From NCBI GenBank assembly GCA_017449285.1, contig JAFSJX010000009.1:1-64000 (forward strand): DNA of 64,000 nt, written 5' to 3'. The DNA is from Treponema sp. Lineage in GTDB: Bacteria > Spirochaetota > Spirochaetia > Treponematales > Treponemataceae. The position numbers and the translations under genes are program-made. Of this stretch, positions 18,013 through 29,124 are shown piece by piece. The notes beneath the pieces are model-generated. The model saw only the letters and a program-made list of their open reading frames with translations. It was not told the DNA's origin and did no database searches. How positions within the stretch are numbered: the stretch's first letter is position 1; each line of letters begins with the position of its first letter.

Positions 18013-21000
18013 ATGAAAAAATTACGTTTTGTAAAAGCATTGTTCGCAGCTCTGGTACTTGTTCTTGCGCTTCCGAGTTGTTCTGATTTTGACGGCGCGG
18101 AAGGCACGGATGCAGTACAGACACAGGGAAACAAGGTTGCATTAAAAATCTCGGCGGGCAATGGGTATGAACGAACCGCCTTGCCGGGTGAAATTGATTT
18201 GACAAATGACAACTATGCTTTTACGCTAGAAGGCACGCCGAAAGGAAAGAGTCTTCAGTGCTATGCGAAAGATTATTCTTACAGCGATTTGATTGGGGCA
18301 AAAAAGATTTATGTAGAGGAAGGTGAATACGACTCTTTTACGCTTCATGTATCAAATCCGAACACATGGATTCTTGCGGGTACGGTTTCTAACGTGACAA
18401 TCAGCGCGGAAAATAATTCGCTTAAGTTCAAACTGTTTGCAGAAGAAAGCGAAACGGAAACAGGAAGCGTAAGCATTGAAGTGACCGTACCGGCAGAATA
18501 TGGCGTACAGACGGTGACGGCTCTTTTAAACGATGAAACGACAAGTTCTCTTACCATAAGCGAAATTGCAGACGGCAAAGCGACAATTACTGGTTCAGTT
18601 CCAGCGGGACAGAGCATGATAAAAATCGCATTGCTTGATGCCGACGGAACAGAAGTTGGTTCATATTATGATTCTGTGTATGCGGTTGCGGGCATTACTT
18701 CAAGTGACAGCCTGACCGTGCCAGTTTTGAAGTACAAGGCGAGTGTAAATGTCACCACGACGGCAACAACTGCCCCGACAGTAACGCTCAAAAACAATGA
18801 TGCGACTTTGGGTGCGGCAGACATTGTGCTGACCAGCACAAGCACAGAAAGTCCTTTTGCCTACACGAAATATGTACCGATGGGAACATACAATGTGTAT
18901 GTAGGAAATGACCCTCATGGTTCGCTTAGCAATGTAACGCAACTTGCAGTAAATACAAATGTTACCCTCCAGTCAATTTCTGCCGCATGGACGGACGGAA
19001 CACAACCGAGATTCTACGTGGGCGCAACCGAAGCCCAGATTCTTGCAGCCCTTACCGTGACGGGAACATACAAAGACGGCGACAACAACACTTCGACACA
19101 GGCAATTGCTTCGGGCTGTACGCTTTCCGGCTACGACAGCGCATCGACAGCCACAACGCAGACCGTAAAAGTGGTTTACAGCGAAAAAGAATCAGCAGAA
19201 ATCACCGTGACCTTGACTCCTGTTTCAGTGGCAAGCATTGAAATCAAGAACGATCCGACGAAGACTGTCTACAAACTGGGCAAATCTCTTGATTTGGCTG
19301 GCTTGGTCATCACCCCGACGATGAACAACGGTACGACAGGTGATGATGTGGCGTATTCAGACACGACAGCAAGCGATTTTGCGGCAAGCGGATTCGATTC
19401 TTCTTCTGCGGCGGCGGCAAACAAGACTGTTACCATTACGTACAAGAACATTGAAACCGCAACGGCGACATTCAGCGTAAAGATTATAGCCCTTGCCGGC
19501 ATTGAGATTACCACACTGCCGACAAAGACAACGGGTTACAAATCTACCGACACGGAACTTGACCTGACGGGCATGGTTGTAACGGCGACCTACACTGACG
19601 GCACGACAGACGGACTGAACGCAAGCGGTGTCATTTCAACTGACGAGAACGCAACGGTTGTGACAGATGATGTAACGGTGAGCGAGCCGGACTTTACGCA
19701 AAGCGGTGAACAGACCGTTACCGTAACATACAAGGAAGGTTCCGGCGACCTACAGCAGACCGAAACGACATCATTCAATATTTCAGTGCTGCATGACTAT
19801 GCGGAGGCGATGACGCTGGACTTTACCGGCAGCACACCCGCAGGCATTGCATGGAACGGCGTACCGATTCGCGGAAGCGGAAATGTGGCGGCTCTTGTGA
19901 CACGCACAGAAGGTTCCTTCACGGGCTATCTTGGGCGCAAGTTCTGGCTGGTAGATGGCGTGTATGCCGAATACTGCAACAGTACAGCGGGTCTTGGTTA
20001 TACAGATACGAAAGAAGACAAGGATCGCCCAACAACTCAAACCTTTGCCAAGGCAGTTGAGTCAGAAGCAATTACAGGTCCATTCAAGCTGACGGTGACA
20101 ACAACGACAAACAATGCAAACCGCCTCTTGAAACTGTATGTTCATGGCAACAAAGCGGACTTGTGGAATGCAACTCCTGTCGTAAGCGAAGCATTGAATG
20201 CAAACAGCGGTGTCCACACATACGAGTACACGGGAACAGAATCCGTATACATCGGATTTGGTACATTGTCAGCAAAAGATGGTGATGTGTACAAGGTCTA
20301 CACGGCAATTTCTTCCATTAAATTGGAAACTGACACCCCAATTCCTGCGGATTCATTCCCTGCGACAGGCATTGCGTTCACGAACAGCGAGATTGCAGAG
20401 GGTGTACTTTCTTTGACAAAAGACACGCTTGCTGCGGCTGGAACGACAGGTTTTGCGCTTGAGGCACAGGTAACTCCGTCTTATGCAACGGACAAGACAT
20501 ATTCATTTGCGTATACCACCGAAGCGGCAACCCCACACATTTCCGTGAGCGAAGCGGGCGTAATTGTAATTTCCGATGCCGACAGCATGACCGCAAACGA
20601 AACAGGAACGATTACTGTTACGGCTAACGGCGGAACAAATGTAAGCGCGACCATTGCTCTGACTGTTGTTGCACAGGTTGACGATGCCACAAAGATTGCG
20701 ACGACAAAAACTGAACTTGAAGCCGCGTTCGGTACAGGCACAACCTTTGAGTACGGAAGCGTTGCAACAGCGGCGGGCAGTGCAACCGCATTCATCAACA
20801 ATCTGTCACTCTCTTACAAAGATGATGTGACAATCACTCCGACTGTAGATGAAAGCACCGGCAAACTGACGCTGACGGTTTCCATTGCAGGAAGTTCAGC
20901 GGATAGCGCAACCGTGGAGTATGCATACACCGAGACATTGGCACTGGCAGCGGTAACGGCAGCAGTGGCACAAATCAAAGCGCTTGCAAATGAGCTTGTG

Positions 21001-21918
21001 TGGAACACTGACGCGGCAACAACCGTCAGCAACATAAACACAGCAATCGGCGGTTTGACGATTACGGATGCAACGGCAACAGCGGCAGTTTCTGCAACGG
21101 ATTCCGATGTGGTTGTGGTGACGGTGGCAAGCACAATTGTCAGCACGGTAAAGGACGAGACGATTACGGTTTCTTCTCCATTCGTTAAGGTTGGAAAGTA
21201 CAATCTGACAACAAAAGCAAAAGAGGGATATACCGTTGACGGTTCTGCAACTGGAGCATGGTCTTCTCAAAGCGCGGGCAAAACTCAAACTCACGACAGG
21301 ATGACGATTACCAGCACGATTGACAGTTCTGGTGCAAACATCAAGCCGTCTTCTCAAAATTCGGGCTGCATTACCTTTACATTGGGTTCTCCCATGGCCA
21401 TGAAATTTACCGACAGCAACAAGAAGGGCATAGAGATTTTCTCAGCTGACGGAACGGTAAACGGAAAGTCAGTTTCCGATGCTTCCTATACTGCAGGAAA
21501 AGGTTCAGGCACATTAGGAGCAGATGGAACTGAAACGACAGTCAACCTCAGTGCGGGAACATATTTCGTTTATGGTGCATCAACTGGTGGTTCTGCAAAA
21601 CTTGCAACGCTGGTTTTTGTAGAGATAATTTCTTCTCCCATCGACATCACCGAAAATCTCCCCACGGGCGACGTTGAGCTGAAGACAGACACGACGAATG
21701 CAAACAAGTTCATCGCAAGCGGTGCGCCAGTCACAGCGGATGCCACAATCATCTGGTATGTGGACGATGTTGCCCAGACGACGGGAACATCACAGACGAC
21801 AGTGGCGGGCGATACATTCACTCTGACGGGAACAATTGGCGTTACCTACGAAGTGCGCGTGGATGTAACGGTAAACGGAATTACTTATTCACAGACTGAA
21901 TCGGTAATGTATCAATAA
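18013..21918 (+). CDS. Modular surface lipoprotein (gene 3 of 6)
   Basis: This 1301-residue lipoprotein has the signal 'MKKLRFVKALFAALVLVLAL' and lipobox 'LPSC' (Cys 23). The shared N-terminal module ('NKVALKISAGNGYERTALP') is followed by the 'YVGATEAQILAALTVTGTYK' stalk (about 325-410). Two Big_3 domains follow (415-490 and 495-592, with 'DPTKTVYKLG' and 'LPTKTTGYKS'), then a beta-sandwich (about 598-775) and a Big_2-like unit (782-888). A mixed Ala/Thr-rich region of unknown fold (890-1055), another beta-sandwich (1062-1205) and the shared C-terminal module (1209-1301, 'IIWYVDD') complete it. AAAGGAG precedes the ATG, and the gap to gene 2 is 15 bases. No enzyme motif is visible. Confidence 0.85.
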   Translation: MKKLRFVKALFAALVLVLALPSCSDFDGAEGTDAVQTQGNKVALKISAGNGYERTALPGEIDLTNDNYAFTLEGTPKGKSLQCYAKDYSYSDLIGAKKIYVEEGEYDSFTLHVSNPNTWILAGTVSNVTISAENNSLKFKLFAEESETETGSVSIEVTVPAEYGVQTVTALLNDETTSSLTISEIADGKATITGSVPAGQSMIKIALLDADGTEVGSYYDSVYAVAGITSSDSLTVPVLKYKASVNVTTTATTAPTVTLKNNDATLGAADIVLTSTSTESPFAYTKYVPMGTYNVYVGNDPHGSLSNVTQLAVNTNVTLQSISAAWTDGTQPRFYVGATEAQILAALTVTGTYKDGDNNTSTQAIASGCTLSGYDSASTATTQTVKVVYSEKESAEITVTLTPVSVASIEIKNDPTKTVYKLGKSLDLAGLVITPTMNNGTTGDDVAYSDTTASDFAASGFDSSSAAAANKTVTITYKNIETATATFSVKIIALAGIEITTLPTKTTGYKSTDTELDLTGMVVTATYTDGTTDGLNASGVISTDENATVVTDDVTVSEPDFTQSGEQTVTVTYKEGSGDLQQTETTSFNISVLHDYAEAMTLDFTGSTPAGIAWNGVPIRGSGNVAALVTRTEGSFTGYLGRKFWLVDGVYAEYCNSTAGLGYTDTKEDKDRPTTQTFAKAVESEAITGPFKLTVTTTTNNANRLLKLYVHGNKADLWNATPVVSEALNANSGVHTYEYTGTESVYIGFGTLSAKDGDVYKVYTAISSIKLETDTPIPADSFPATGIAFTNSEIAEGVLSLTKDTLAAAGTTGFALEAQVTPSYATDKTYSFAYTTEAATPHISVSEAGVIVISDADSMTANETGTITVTANGGTNVSATIALTVVAQVDDATKIATTKTELEAAFGTGTTFEYGSVATAAGSATAFINNLSLSYKDDVTITPTVDESTGKLTLTVSIAGSSADSATVEYAYTETLALAAVTAAVAQIKALANELVWNTDAATTVSNINTAIGGLTITDATATAAVSATDSDVVVVTVASTIVSTVKDETITVSSPFVKVGKYNLTTKAKEGYTVDGSATGAWSSQSAGKTQTHDRMTITSTIDSSGANIKPSSQNSGCITFTLGSPMAMKFTDSNKKGIEIFSADGTVNGKSVSDASYTAGKGSGTLGADGTETTVNLSAGTYFVYGASTGGSAKLATLVFVEIISSPIDITENLPTGDVELKTDTTNANKFIASGAPVTADATIIWYVDDVAQTTGTSQTTVAGDTFTLTGTIGVTYEVRVDVTVNGITYSQTESVMYQ

Positions 21919-21934
21919 GTGAGAGGACAGAAAG

Positions 21935-24900
21935 ATGAAAAAAATGCATATATTCAAAGCCTTGTTTGCAGCCACAGCCCTTGCCCTTGCGCTTCCGAGT
22001 TGCAGCGACATCGGCGAGGAATCCACGATTCAGCCTCAGGCAATACAGGCAGTAAAAGAAGGAAAAATACCGGTTTCGCTTTCGGTGAAAGAAGAATTCC
22101 GCACGATAATTTCAGCAGTAGACACTAACGACCTGGCATACACGCTGGTGATTACAGATACTGCTGATTCTACGGCAGCCGACTATGAGGCGCCAAAAAC
22201 GATTGAACTTACGGACTTGACCGGTACAGTGGCATATCTCACGCCGGAAAAGACCTATTCATTTGCCCTGACAGGCTATGCAAAAGACACGGACGAAAAG
22301 GCGACTGACACGGCGGTAGTTGCGACCCCTTCTCCCGTGGAGAAAAAAATCACGGCGGCAAATGCGACCGTTTCGCTTGTTCTGCAGGCGGTCACAGATG
22401 CCACGGTACAGGTTACTTTGCCCGTAACGTATGGCACTGGCTACGGCGTTTCTGATGTGACCGCGACCGTCTACGATGACAGCGCACTCACGGTCGCCGC
22501 AACAGACATGCTCGCACTTGATTCAGAAAACGCAAAGAACACGGACAAAACCGACGGCGAAGTAGAGTTTACAGGAACGATTGCGACCGGCGCGACAAAG
22601 TGGGTCAAAATCGAACTGAAAGACGGAACAAAGACAATCGGCGGAAAGACAGTTGCCCTCTACGGCATTCCCACAGGCGACATTGAAGCGGAGTCCGTGG
22701 AAGCAACCGTCAAGGAATACAAGGCAACAGTAAACCTTACGGCAGACACAAAGCCGGAGTCACTGACGCTCAAGAATCCGGCAGTCACCACCGCTGGCTA
22801 CACGGGCATTTCAGTTACCACAGAATCTACTGCAAATCCGTATGAATTCAGTGCGTATGTGCCGGTGGGAACCTATGATGTCTACAATGGCGAGACCCTT
22901 CTTGGACAAGTGGCGACAAGCACAACCCCGCTTACCGTAGACACAAGCGTTACGCTGACTGGCGTTGCAGCCGCATGGAAGACCACACAGCCCACGCTGT
23001 ATGTTGGCGGAGAAGGCAATGAGGACTCAATCAAGGCAGCCCTGACAGTTACCGCAACACTGAGCACTGGCGATGAAGCCGTCACAAACTATACGCTGAA
23101 CTTTGACAACACAACGGCCGGTGAGCAGACCGCTACGATTTCATACACCTACAACGGAAAGACCGAAACTGCGACAGTCACCCTGACATTGACGGCGGTG
23201 GAGTTGGAGAGCATTGCGGTAGACAGCACTTCATCACTCAAAACAACATACACCGAGGGGGATGAACTTGACCTTACAGGCCTTGTCCTTGCTTTGACAT
23301 ATAACGACACGAGCAAGAACACAACTGTTGCGTATACAAAGCCGGATACAGAGAGCGGAGAAGCTGGCAATGTAAACGACTTTACGGTAACTGTCTACAG
23401 TGATTCTGAATGTACAACACCTGTCACTGGCGCATTTAGCGAACTTGGAGTTGCTGATTATTATGTAAAAGTGACTTATGCAGAATTGACAACGGAAGAT
23501 GCATTCTCTGTAAAAGTTGCGGCTGGTAGCACATACATTTTGAAGGCCGACAGTGCAACGATTAGCTTGATGAAAACAGAATTCGGTACTATCAGTACAG
23601 AGGCTCAATCTGGAGGAAAGGCATACTTGACTGCGGCTACTGATAACTGGAATAACTCGACAACATATACTTATTTAGACGATAGCATATCATATACAGG
23701 TCAAGCATATAATATGTCGGGACCAGCACGAATTGTTACATTGAAAGCAAGCTCTGTAGCTGCGTTCAGGATTTATGCACGAGGTGGTGAAAATCGAAAA
23801 TATACTGTGACGGTGGGAGATACGCTTCTTGGAACTCAGACGCTTGCTTCTAGCAATGTTGAAAAATCCCCATTATTCTATACAGGTGATACTGGAGAAG
23901 TTTCTATAAAATTAGCTGGAAATTCAGGCTCTGTCTATCCAGTTTGTATTACCGTCTATTCCGAAACAGCTGTATTGAACTTGGTCAAAGCTGAATTTGA
24001 AGCCCTAAAGGCTACTGTCGCCGATATTACTGAATCACAGTATTGGAGTGGCTACAACGCTATTGTTGAGAAACGAGATGTTGATACGACGGATTACACA
24101 ACGGTAGCGCAGTATAACGCAGCAATTTCAGCTTTGCAGTCTGCAATCAACGCAGCTGTAAAATATGTAGCTCCAACAGCGATTACCGTTACTTATGCCG
24201 ATACACCTGTTGAAAATGGAGCAGAACTTTCATTCAGCAAAGCTTCTGGCAATACACTCACTTTGACGGCAAAAGAAAATGAAGGTTCAACAGGCTCACT
24301 TACATGGACGATAGACGGTATCGAAGGTATTTCTAAAGAAGTGACTGTTGCTGAAGATGGCATTTCAACATGTGTTATCTCTGGTATTACAGAGATTGGC
24401 ACAATCAATGTTAAGGTAGAGGACACCAGAGCAAGTTTGAGCAAGGCATTTACGATTACTGTTACAGCAAATGTCGTTAAGGTAGAAGCTGATGATTCGG
24501 TGACGGTAACAGCTTCTGAGAGTTCAGTTGAAGTAGGAAGAAGCATATTGCTTACCGCTGAAACTGAAAAATCATATTCAGAGAGTGTAACATACAATTG
24601 GTATAAGAATAATACGGCTATTGATGGCGCAACAACTCCAACATATTCGTATTCTCCAACTGTTGATGATGTTGGTTCTGTGACATTTAAGGTGACTGTA
24701 ACTGGCTCAGAGGCAACAGCAACAAGCAATACATATTCAGTAATGGTTACACTTACTGATTACACGGAATTGTTCTCAAAGTATGGAACCTCTGCGGGTG
24801 ATATTTCTATCGAACCAACATCAACTGTGGCGACATTAGCAAATGGTTCTTTCTATTTTGATACAGGGGCATACTTTACTACTACGAATGGCGATAATAA

Positions 24901-25663
24901 GTCTGGTATAGCAAAAAATTCTGTTTCTGCGGAAACATCTGGATGGACTAAGACCTATGACTATTATTTTAGGCTTGGAGAAAGAGTTACCGATATCCTT
25001 TATCTGCCAGTTGTTCATAATTGTACTGTAACAATTTATTGGAGAAACGGTAACACATCACTGAGAGGTATTGATATTGCCGCAGCTAACGGAATTTTCT
25101 CAAAACATGTGTCTAGCGTAAAAAAAGATAACTCAGATAAAGCTTTGATGATAAGCGATACTTCTTCAGATGATAAAAAACGAATTGCGTCTATAGTGTG
25201 TAAGGACTCTGGATCTGAATCTCTTACTGGGGCTGAGACTTCAGGTTATATTACAACTACCTTCAGATATACCGGTTCGGCAGATGTTCTAAAGATAATT
25301 AACTCTAGTGTAAAAGCTACCGCTACATTGACAAAGGGTAATGGTTCAAACTACATCTATGCTATTGATGTAAAGTATTCCCCCGACCCAAACACCACAA
25401 TTGATGTATCAAGCGGCATTTCCAGCGACATCACGCTGACGGCTGACGCAAACGTATTCACCGTTGCGGGCGACCCGGTGACGGCAAGTGGCTCGACAAT
25501 CGCATGGCTTGTGGACGGTACTGCTGTTGATGGCGAAACGGCTGCTACATTCACGTTGAGCGGAAAAACGGTTGGCGAATGGTACGATGTTACGGCAAAA
25601 GTAACGGATGCCGGTGGCGTTGTGTATACAAAAACGACAAGCGTACTATATACTGGAAACTAA
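21935..25663 (+). CDS. Modular surface lipoprotein (gene 4 of 6)
   Basis: This 1242-residue lipoprotein has lipobox 'LPSC' (Cys 23). Its N-terminal module is divergent ('GKIPVSLSVKEEFRT'). The stalk 'LYVGGEGNEDSIKAALTVTA' (about 342-428) and a Big_3 domain (429-525) follow, then a beta-sandwich (531-675). A helical FIVAR-like segment (about 680-742, 'YTTVAQYNAAISALQSAI'), two Ig-like domains (743-938), a second beta-sandwich (942-1150) and the shared C-terminal module ('IAWLVDGTAVDGE') end it. The middle of the gene is visibly AT-richer than its ends: 20 of 60 bases are G or C at 24841-24900, against 29 of 60 at 22561-22620. This suggests a swapped-in centre. GAGAGGA precedes the ATG. Confidence 0.85.
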   Translation: MKKMHIFKALFAATALALALPSCSDIGEESTIQPQAIQAVKEGKIPVSLSVKEEFRTIISAVDTNDLAYTLVITDTADSTAADYEAPKTIELTDLTGTVAYLTPEKTYSFALTGYAKDTDEKATDTAVVATPSPVEKKITAANATVSLVLQAVTDATVQVTLPVTYGTGYGVSDVTATVYDDSALTVAATDMLALDSENAKNTDKTDGEVEFTGTIATGATKWVKIELKDGTKTIGGKTVALYGIPTGDIEAESVEATVKEYKATVNLTADTKPESLTLKNPAVTTAGYTGISVTTESTANPYEFSAYVPVGTYDVYNGETLLGQVATSTTPLTVDTSVTLTGVAAAWKTTQPTLYVGGEGNEDSIKAALTVTATLSTGDEAVTNYTLNFDNTTAGEQTATISYTYNGKTETATVTLTLTAVELESIAVDSTSSLKTTYTEGDELDLTGLVLALTYNDTSKNTTVAYTKPDTESGEAGNVNDFTVTVYSDSECTTPVTGAFSELGVADYYVKVTYAELTTEDAFSVKVAAGSTYILKADSATISLMKTEFGTISTEAQSGGKAYLTAATDNWNNSTTYTYLDDSISYTGQAYNMSGPARIVTLKASSVAAFRIYARGGENRKYTVTVGDTLLGTQTLASSNVEKSPLFYTGDTGEVSIKLAGNSGSVYPVCITVYSETAVLNLVKAEFEALKATVADITESQYWSGYNAIVEKRDVDTTDYTTVAQYNAAISALQSAINAAVKYVAPTAITVTYADTPVENGAELSFSKASGNTLTLTAKENEGSTGSLTWTIDGIEGISKEVTVAEDGISTCVISGITEIGTINVKVEDTRASLSKAFTITVTANVVKVEADDSVTVTASESSVEVGRSILLTAETEKSYSESVTYNWYKNNTAIDGATTPTYSYSPTVDDVGSVTFKVTVTGSEATATSNTYSVMVTLTDYTELFSKYGTSAGDISIEPTSTVATLANGSFYFDTGAYFTTTNGDNKSGIAKNSVSAETSGWTKTYDYYFRLGERVTDILYLPVVHNCTVTIYWRNGNTSLRGIDIAAANGIFSKHVSSVKKDNSDKALMISDTSSDDKKRIASIVCKDSGSESLTGAETSGYITTTFRYTGSADVLKIINSSVKATATLTKGNGSNYIYAIDVKYSPDPNTTIDVSSGISSDITLTADANVFTVAGDPVTASGSTIAWLVDGTAVDGETAATFTLSGKTVGEWYDVTAKVTDAGGVVYTKTTSVLYTGN

Positions 25664-25677
25664 CAGAGGAGCGGAAC

Positions 25678-28600
25678 ATGAAGAAATTACGATTTTTTAA
25701 GGCATTGTTCGTGGCAGCGGCTCTTGCGCTGGTGATTCCGGGATGTTCGGGAGTCGATTCTGACGAGGGAACGAACACACCCCAGACACAGGGCAATAAA
25801 GTTGCGCTGAAGATTTCGGCAAGCGAAGGCTATCGTACCGCTCTGCCAACAGTTGATTTGAGTTCATATACCTATGAGTTGACCGCAGATGTGATGACGG
25901 AGAATACCCCCGCCGAGAATCCGACATCCCTGATTCCAGCGGGAACATCATACACCAACCTGACAAAGGCAAACAGCGTGTATGTTGAGGCCGACAAAAC
26001 CTATCTGTTCACGCTGACGGCAACGAACGGTGATAGCGGAGACATTCTTTCCGGCACGGTTACAAAGCAAATCACCACAAGTGACAGTACTCTTTCGTTT
26101 CAACTGTTCGCCATTGATTCAACAAGCGACACAGGAAGCGTTTCAATTGAAGTGACTTATGATGACGGCTACGGAGTGGCATCGGTCATTCCCATGCTGT
26201 ATAAGACAGACGGAACTTCCCTTGCAGAGACCTATCCGCTTACCTATACGGCTGGCGGTACTGTGGGAACGGGCACAATCACGGGCAGTGTTCCAGTGGG
26301 TGCAAGTTATGTGGAAATCGTGCTCAAGGACGAAAGTTCAACGGAAATCGGCTCTATTCCCCAGGAAGCGGTGTATGCCGTAAAGGGACTGACTTCCAGC
26401 AGCGCGGTAAACATTCAAGTGAAACGATACAAGGCAACCATTGCTTTGACCACAAGCGACGATTCTGCCCCAACACTGACGCTCAAAAATCCAGCTATCA
26501 CCACAGAAGGATATGCGGGAATCAGCACGAGCGGAGAAGGCACACCGTTTACCGTAACGAAAGCGGGAGACAGCGTACCCTACACGTACACATATACCGG
26601 CGATGTTCCGACGGCAGCCTACGATGTGTACAAGGGAGCGACAAAGATTGGTACAGTACAGAATGTCAATGCACTCGAACTGAACGAAAGCGTTACGCTT
26701 GAATCAATCGCGGTGGCATGGAAAGACGGAACTGCACCGACCTTGTACGTTGGAACTACAGAAGCCCAACTGCGCGCCGCCCTTACCGTAACAGCAACGC
26801 TCTCCAGCGGAACGAATACAGTAACGGAATATACAATCAGCGATTTCGATTCGACGGCAACCACAGAGCAGACGGTTACGGTTTCTTACACATACAACGG
26901 CGTGACGAAAACAGATACGATTGCGGTGACGCTGGTAGCGGCGGTAACAACATGTACTGTAACATTTGTAAAGAATGCAGAAAACGCTTCAATAACTGTG
27001 ACAACACAATCAATTCCATCGGGTACGGCAACAGCACTCACAAGTGCAACTGTTTTAGGACTTTCCTACAATGGATATACATTCAGCGGATGGGCAACTT
27101 CTGACAACAGCACGACCGTAGCATATGCAGATGGTGCAGAAATTACCATTACGGAAGATACCATGTTGTATGCGGTGTGGACGAGTTTGTCACTTAAAGC
27201 AGCAGATTATACTGCTTTGCCAAGTAATCTTGTTATTTCTCCTTTCTTTACAATCGGGTCAGCTATTTCTTATAGCACTGACAATTCCATCAAAAATTTT
27301 AAAACTGGTGGAGCTGTTACATCAACTGGAAAAAATATAGAAGTAACGGTTACGCAGGCTGCGACTATTACGATAACATGGTTTTGTACATCTGATTCTA
27401 GAACTTCAAATGTTGTTGCAAAAAGTGGTACATCAGTAACGCCTATAGCTACAAGAGTAACAGATTCAAATTCAGTTGAAAAAAAGACAACTTATACAGA
27501 TATATGGACAGTATCTGGAGCGGGAACATACCTTGTAGGAGGCACAAATGGAATCTGTATAACAGAAATCTCCATTGAAATTACTTCCACCATTACTAAA
27601 AAAGACCTTGCAACCTCTACTGCTCCAACCGCAGCCTACACGCTTACGGATTCTTCATCATACAAAGGCGATGCGGCTACCGTCACACTTCCTTCTGTCA
27701 GTGTTCCGACCACAGAGGTAACAGTTTCTGGTGAAACAACGACGGTAGAAGGAACCTGGACTTGGTGTGATACGAGCGTGGATATTGCGACAACGGATTG
27801 GACAGATGGAACGGCAACTGTCACTGCAAAGGCTACCTTTACTCCGATAGACACGAACTCGTACAATACGCTTGCGGCACAAGATGTTACGATTACAGTA
27901 ACGGATGAACGTGTGGAAGCGAGTACAGAGGTCGAAGTTACCGCTGGAAAAATCTATTACTGGGATTTGATTAGCGATGTTGCTAGTGATTCTACAGCAA
28001 CTGCTACTGTAGAAGATTTTGTCAATGGTTTAAAACTGGCAGTTGCAGGAGGATATACAGTCGATGCCAATTATGGTTTACAACTTAGTGCAAATACAAC
28101 ATTTACATTCCCTGTGGTAAGTAATTCAAGGATTGTTGCCTACTTGACGTACACAGGTGGCGGTGCAAAAGAAATTGCACTATCTGTTGGTGAATCAGCA
28201 CTCGATTCTGTATCTTTAAATGTTGGTGACTGTAAGGCTGCGAATGGCCCTGTTCCAGTGGCATGGGCATATACGGGTGCTGCGGGAACTGCTGTCTTGA
28301 CCGTGCCGGCAAATGTTCGTATTGCAAAAATTGTGCTTGATACAACAGTGATTGCCGCAGATTCATTTGCGGGTGCTACATATACCTTTACTTCTGATTC
28401 TAATTGGGTCGCATATTCTGGCGAAAAGATAAGTGCCAAAACATATTATCCGCATTTGCTTTCTGGAACGGCTGGTGCAAGTAATATATTCTGGTACGGA
28501 ACGAATGGACTTGCTGTGTTCAATGGTGGCGCAGATGGATTGAAAACACAACCTAATAGCGGAAATTGTCCTGTGTATTTGACTGTTCCTGTATATGGAG

Positions 28601-29109
28601 CGTGTACAATTACCGTTGTTTCTTCTACATTGGATAACGCTCCCGTTATCTACAACGGTGGTACGACTGTTGCAACGATGACTGCTGATTCACAGACAAG
28701 TACGACATATTCTGCTACATGCAAAGGCTTAACAGGACTTAATGTGTTGTCTATTGCTATCCCAAGTGCTAATGCAAGCGGCACAAAAACACAGCAGAAG
28801 ATTCAAAGCATCTCTATTACTGAAGCAAGCAATACTACCCCCGTTACCATCTCGCTCACCGCAGTCGGCTCAAGCGACATCACGCTTGCCTACAGCAATG
28901 GCACGCTTACGGCAAGTGCGGTTTCGGGCGCGACAGTGGCAGAGACTGGCTATAAATGGTACATAGACAACGCTTTGCAGTCAGACGCAACATCAGCAAC
29001 GCTGAACGTAAGTGCTTTGACTTCCGGCATTCATTCCATCGTGGTTGAGGCAACGGATTCTTCAACGGGCGTTACTTATGCGGCACAGTATGTGTTGACG
29101 GTAAACTAA
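25678..29109 (+). CDS. Modular surface lipoprotein with InlB-type repeat (gene 5 of 6)
   Basis: This 1143-residue lipoprotein has lipobox 'IPGC' (Cys 23) and a shared N-terminal module ('NKVALKISASEGYRTALP'). The stalk 'LYVGTTEAQLRAALTVTATL' (about 344-430) is followed by a Listeria-Bacteroides/InlB B-type repeat (about 425-505, 'YNGYTFSGWATSDNS' to 'TMLYAVW'). Three beta-sandwich modules (about 504-640, 755-885 and 896-1055) and an Ig-like unit (641-741) come next. The shared C-terminal module ('YKWYIDNALQSDA') ends the chain. The frame is open from 25579, but the ATG at 25678 is chosen because AGAGGA lies just upstream and the signal peptide begins there. The frame upstream overlaps gene 4 only by chance. 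Confidence 0.85.
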   Translation: MKKLRFFKALFVAAALALVIPGCSGVDSDEGTNTPQTQGNKVALKISASEGYRTALPTVDLSSYTYELTADVMTENTPAENPTSLIPAGTSYTNLTKANSVYVEADKTYLFTLTATNGDSGDILSGTVTKQITTSDSTLSFQLFAIDSTSDTGSVSIEVTYDDGYGVASVIPMLYKTDGTSLAETYPLTYTAGGTVGTGTITGSVPVGASYVEIVLKDESSTEIGSIPQEAVYAVKGLTSSSAVNIQVKRYKATIALTTSDDSAPTLTLKNPAITTEGYAGISTSGEGTPFTVTKAGDSVPYTYTYTGDVPTAAYDVYKGATKIGTVQNVNALELNESVTLESIAVAWKDGTAPTLYVGTTEAQLRAALTVTATLSSGTNTVTEYTISDFDSTATTEQTVTVSYTYNGVTKTDTIAVTLVAAVTTCTVTFVKNAENASITVTTQSIPSGTATALTSATVLGLSYNGYTFSGWATSDNSTTVAYADGAEITITEDTMLYAVWTSLSLKAADYTALPSNLVISPFFTIGSAISYSTDNSIKNFKTGGAVTSTGKNIEVTVTQAATITITWFCTSDSRTSNVVAKSGTSVTPIATRVTDSNSVEKKTTYTDIWTVSGAGTYLVGGTNGICITEISIEITSTITKKDLATSTAPTAAYTLTDSSSYKGDAATVTLPSVSVPTTEVTVSGETTTVEGTWTWCDTSVDIATTDWTDGTATVTAKATFTPIDTNSYNTLAAQDVTITVTDERVEASTEVEVTAGKIYYWDLISDVASDSTATATVEDFVNGLKLAVAGGYTVDANYGLQLSANTTFTFPVVSNSRIVAYLTYTGGGAKEIALSVGESALDSVSLNVGDCKAANGPVPVAWAYTGAAGTAVLTVPANVRIAKIVLDTTVIAADSFAGATYTFTSDSNWVAYSGEKISAKTYYPHLLSGTAGASNIFWYGTNGLAVFNGGADGLKTQPNSGNCPVYLTVPVYGACTITVVSSTLDNAPVIYNGGTTVATMTADSQTSTTYSATCKGLTGLNVLSIAIPSANASGTKTQQKIQSISITEASNTTPVTISLTAVGSSDITLAYSNGTLTASAVSGATVAETGYKWYIDNALQSDATSATLNVSALTSGIHSIVVEATDSSTGVTYAAQYVLTVN

Positions 29110-29124
29110 AAGGAGAACTGAAAC

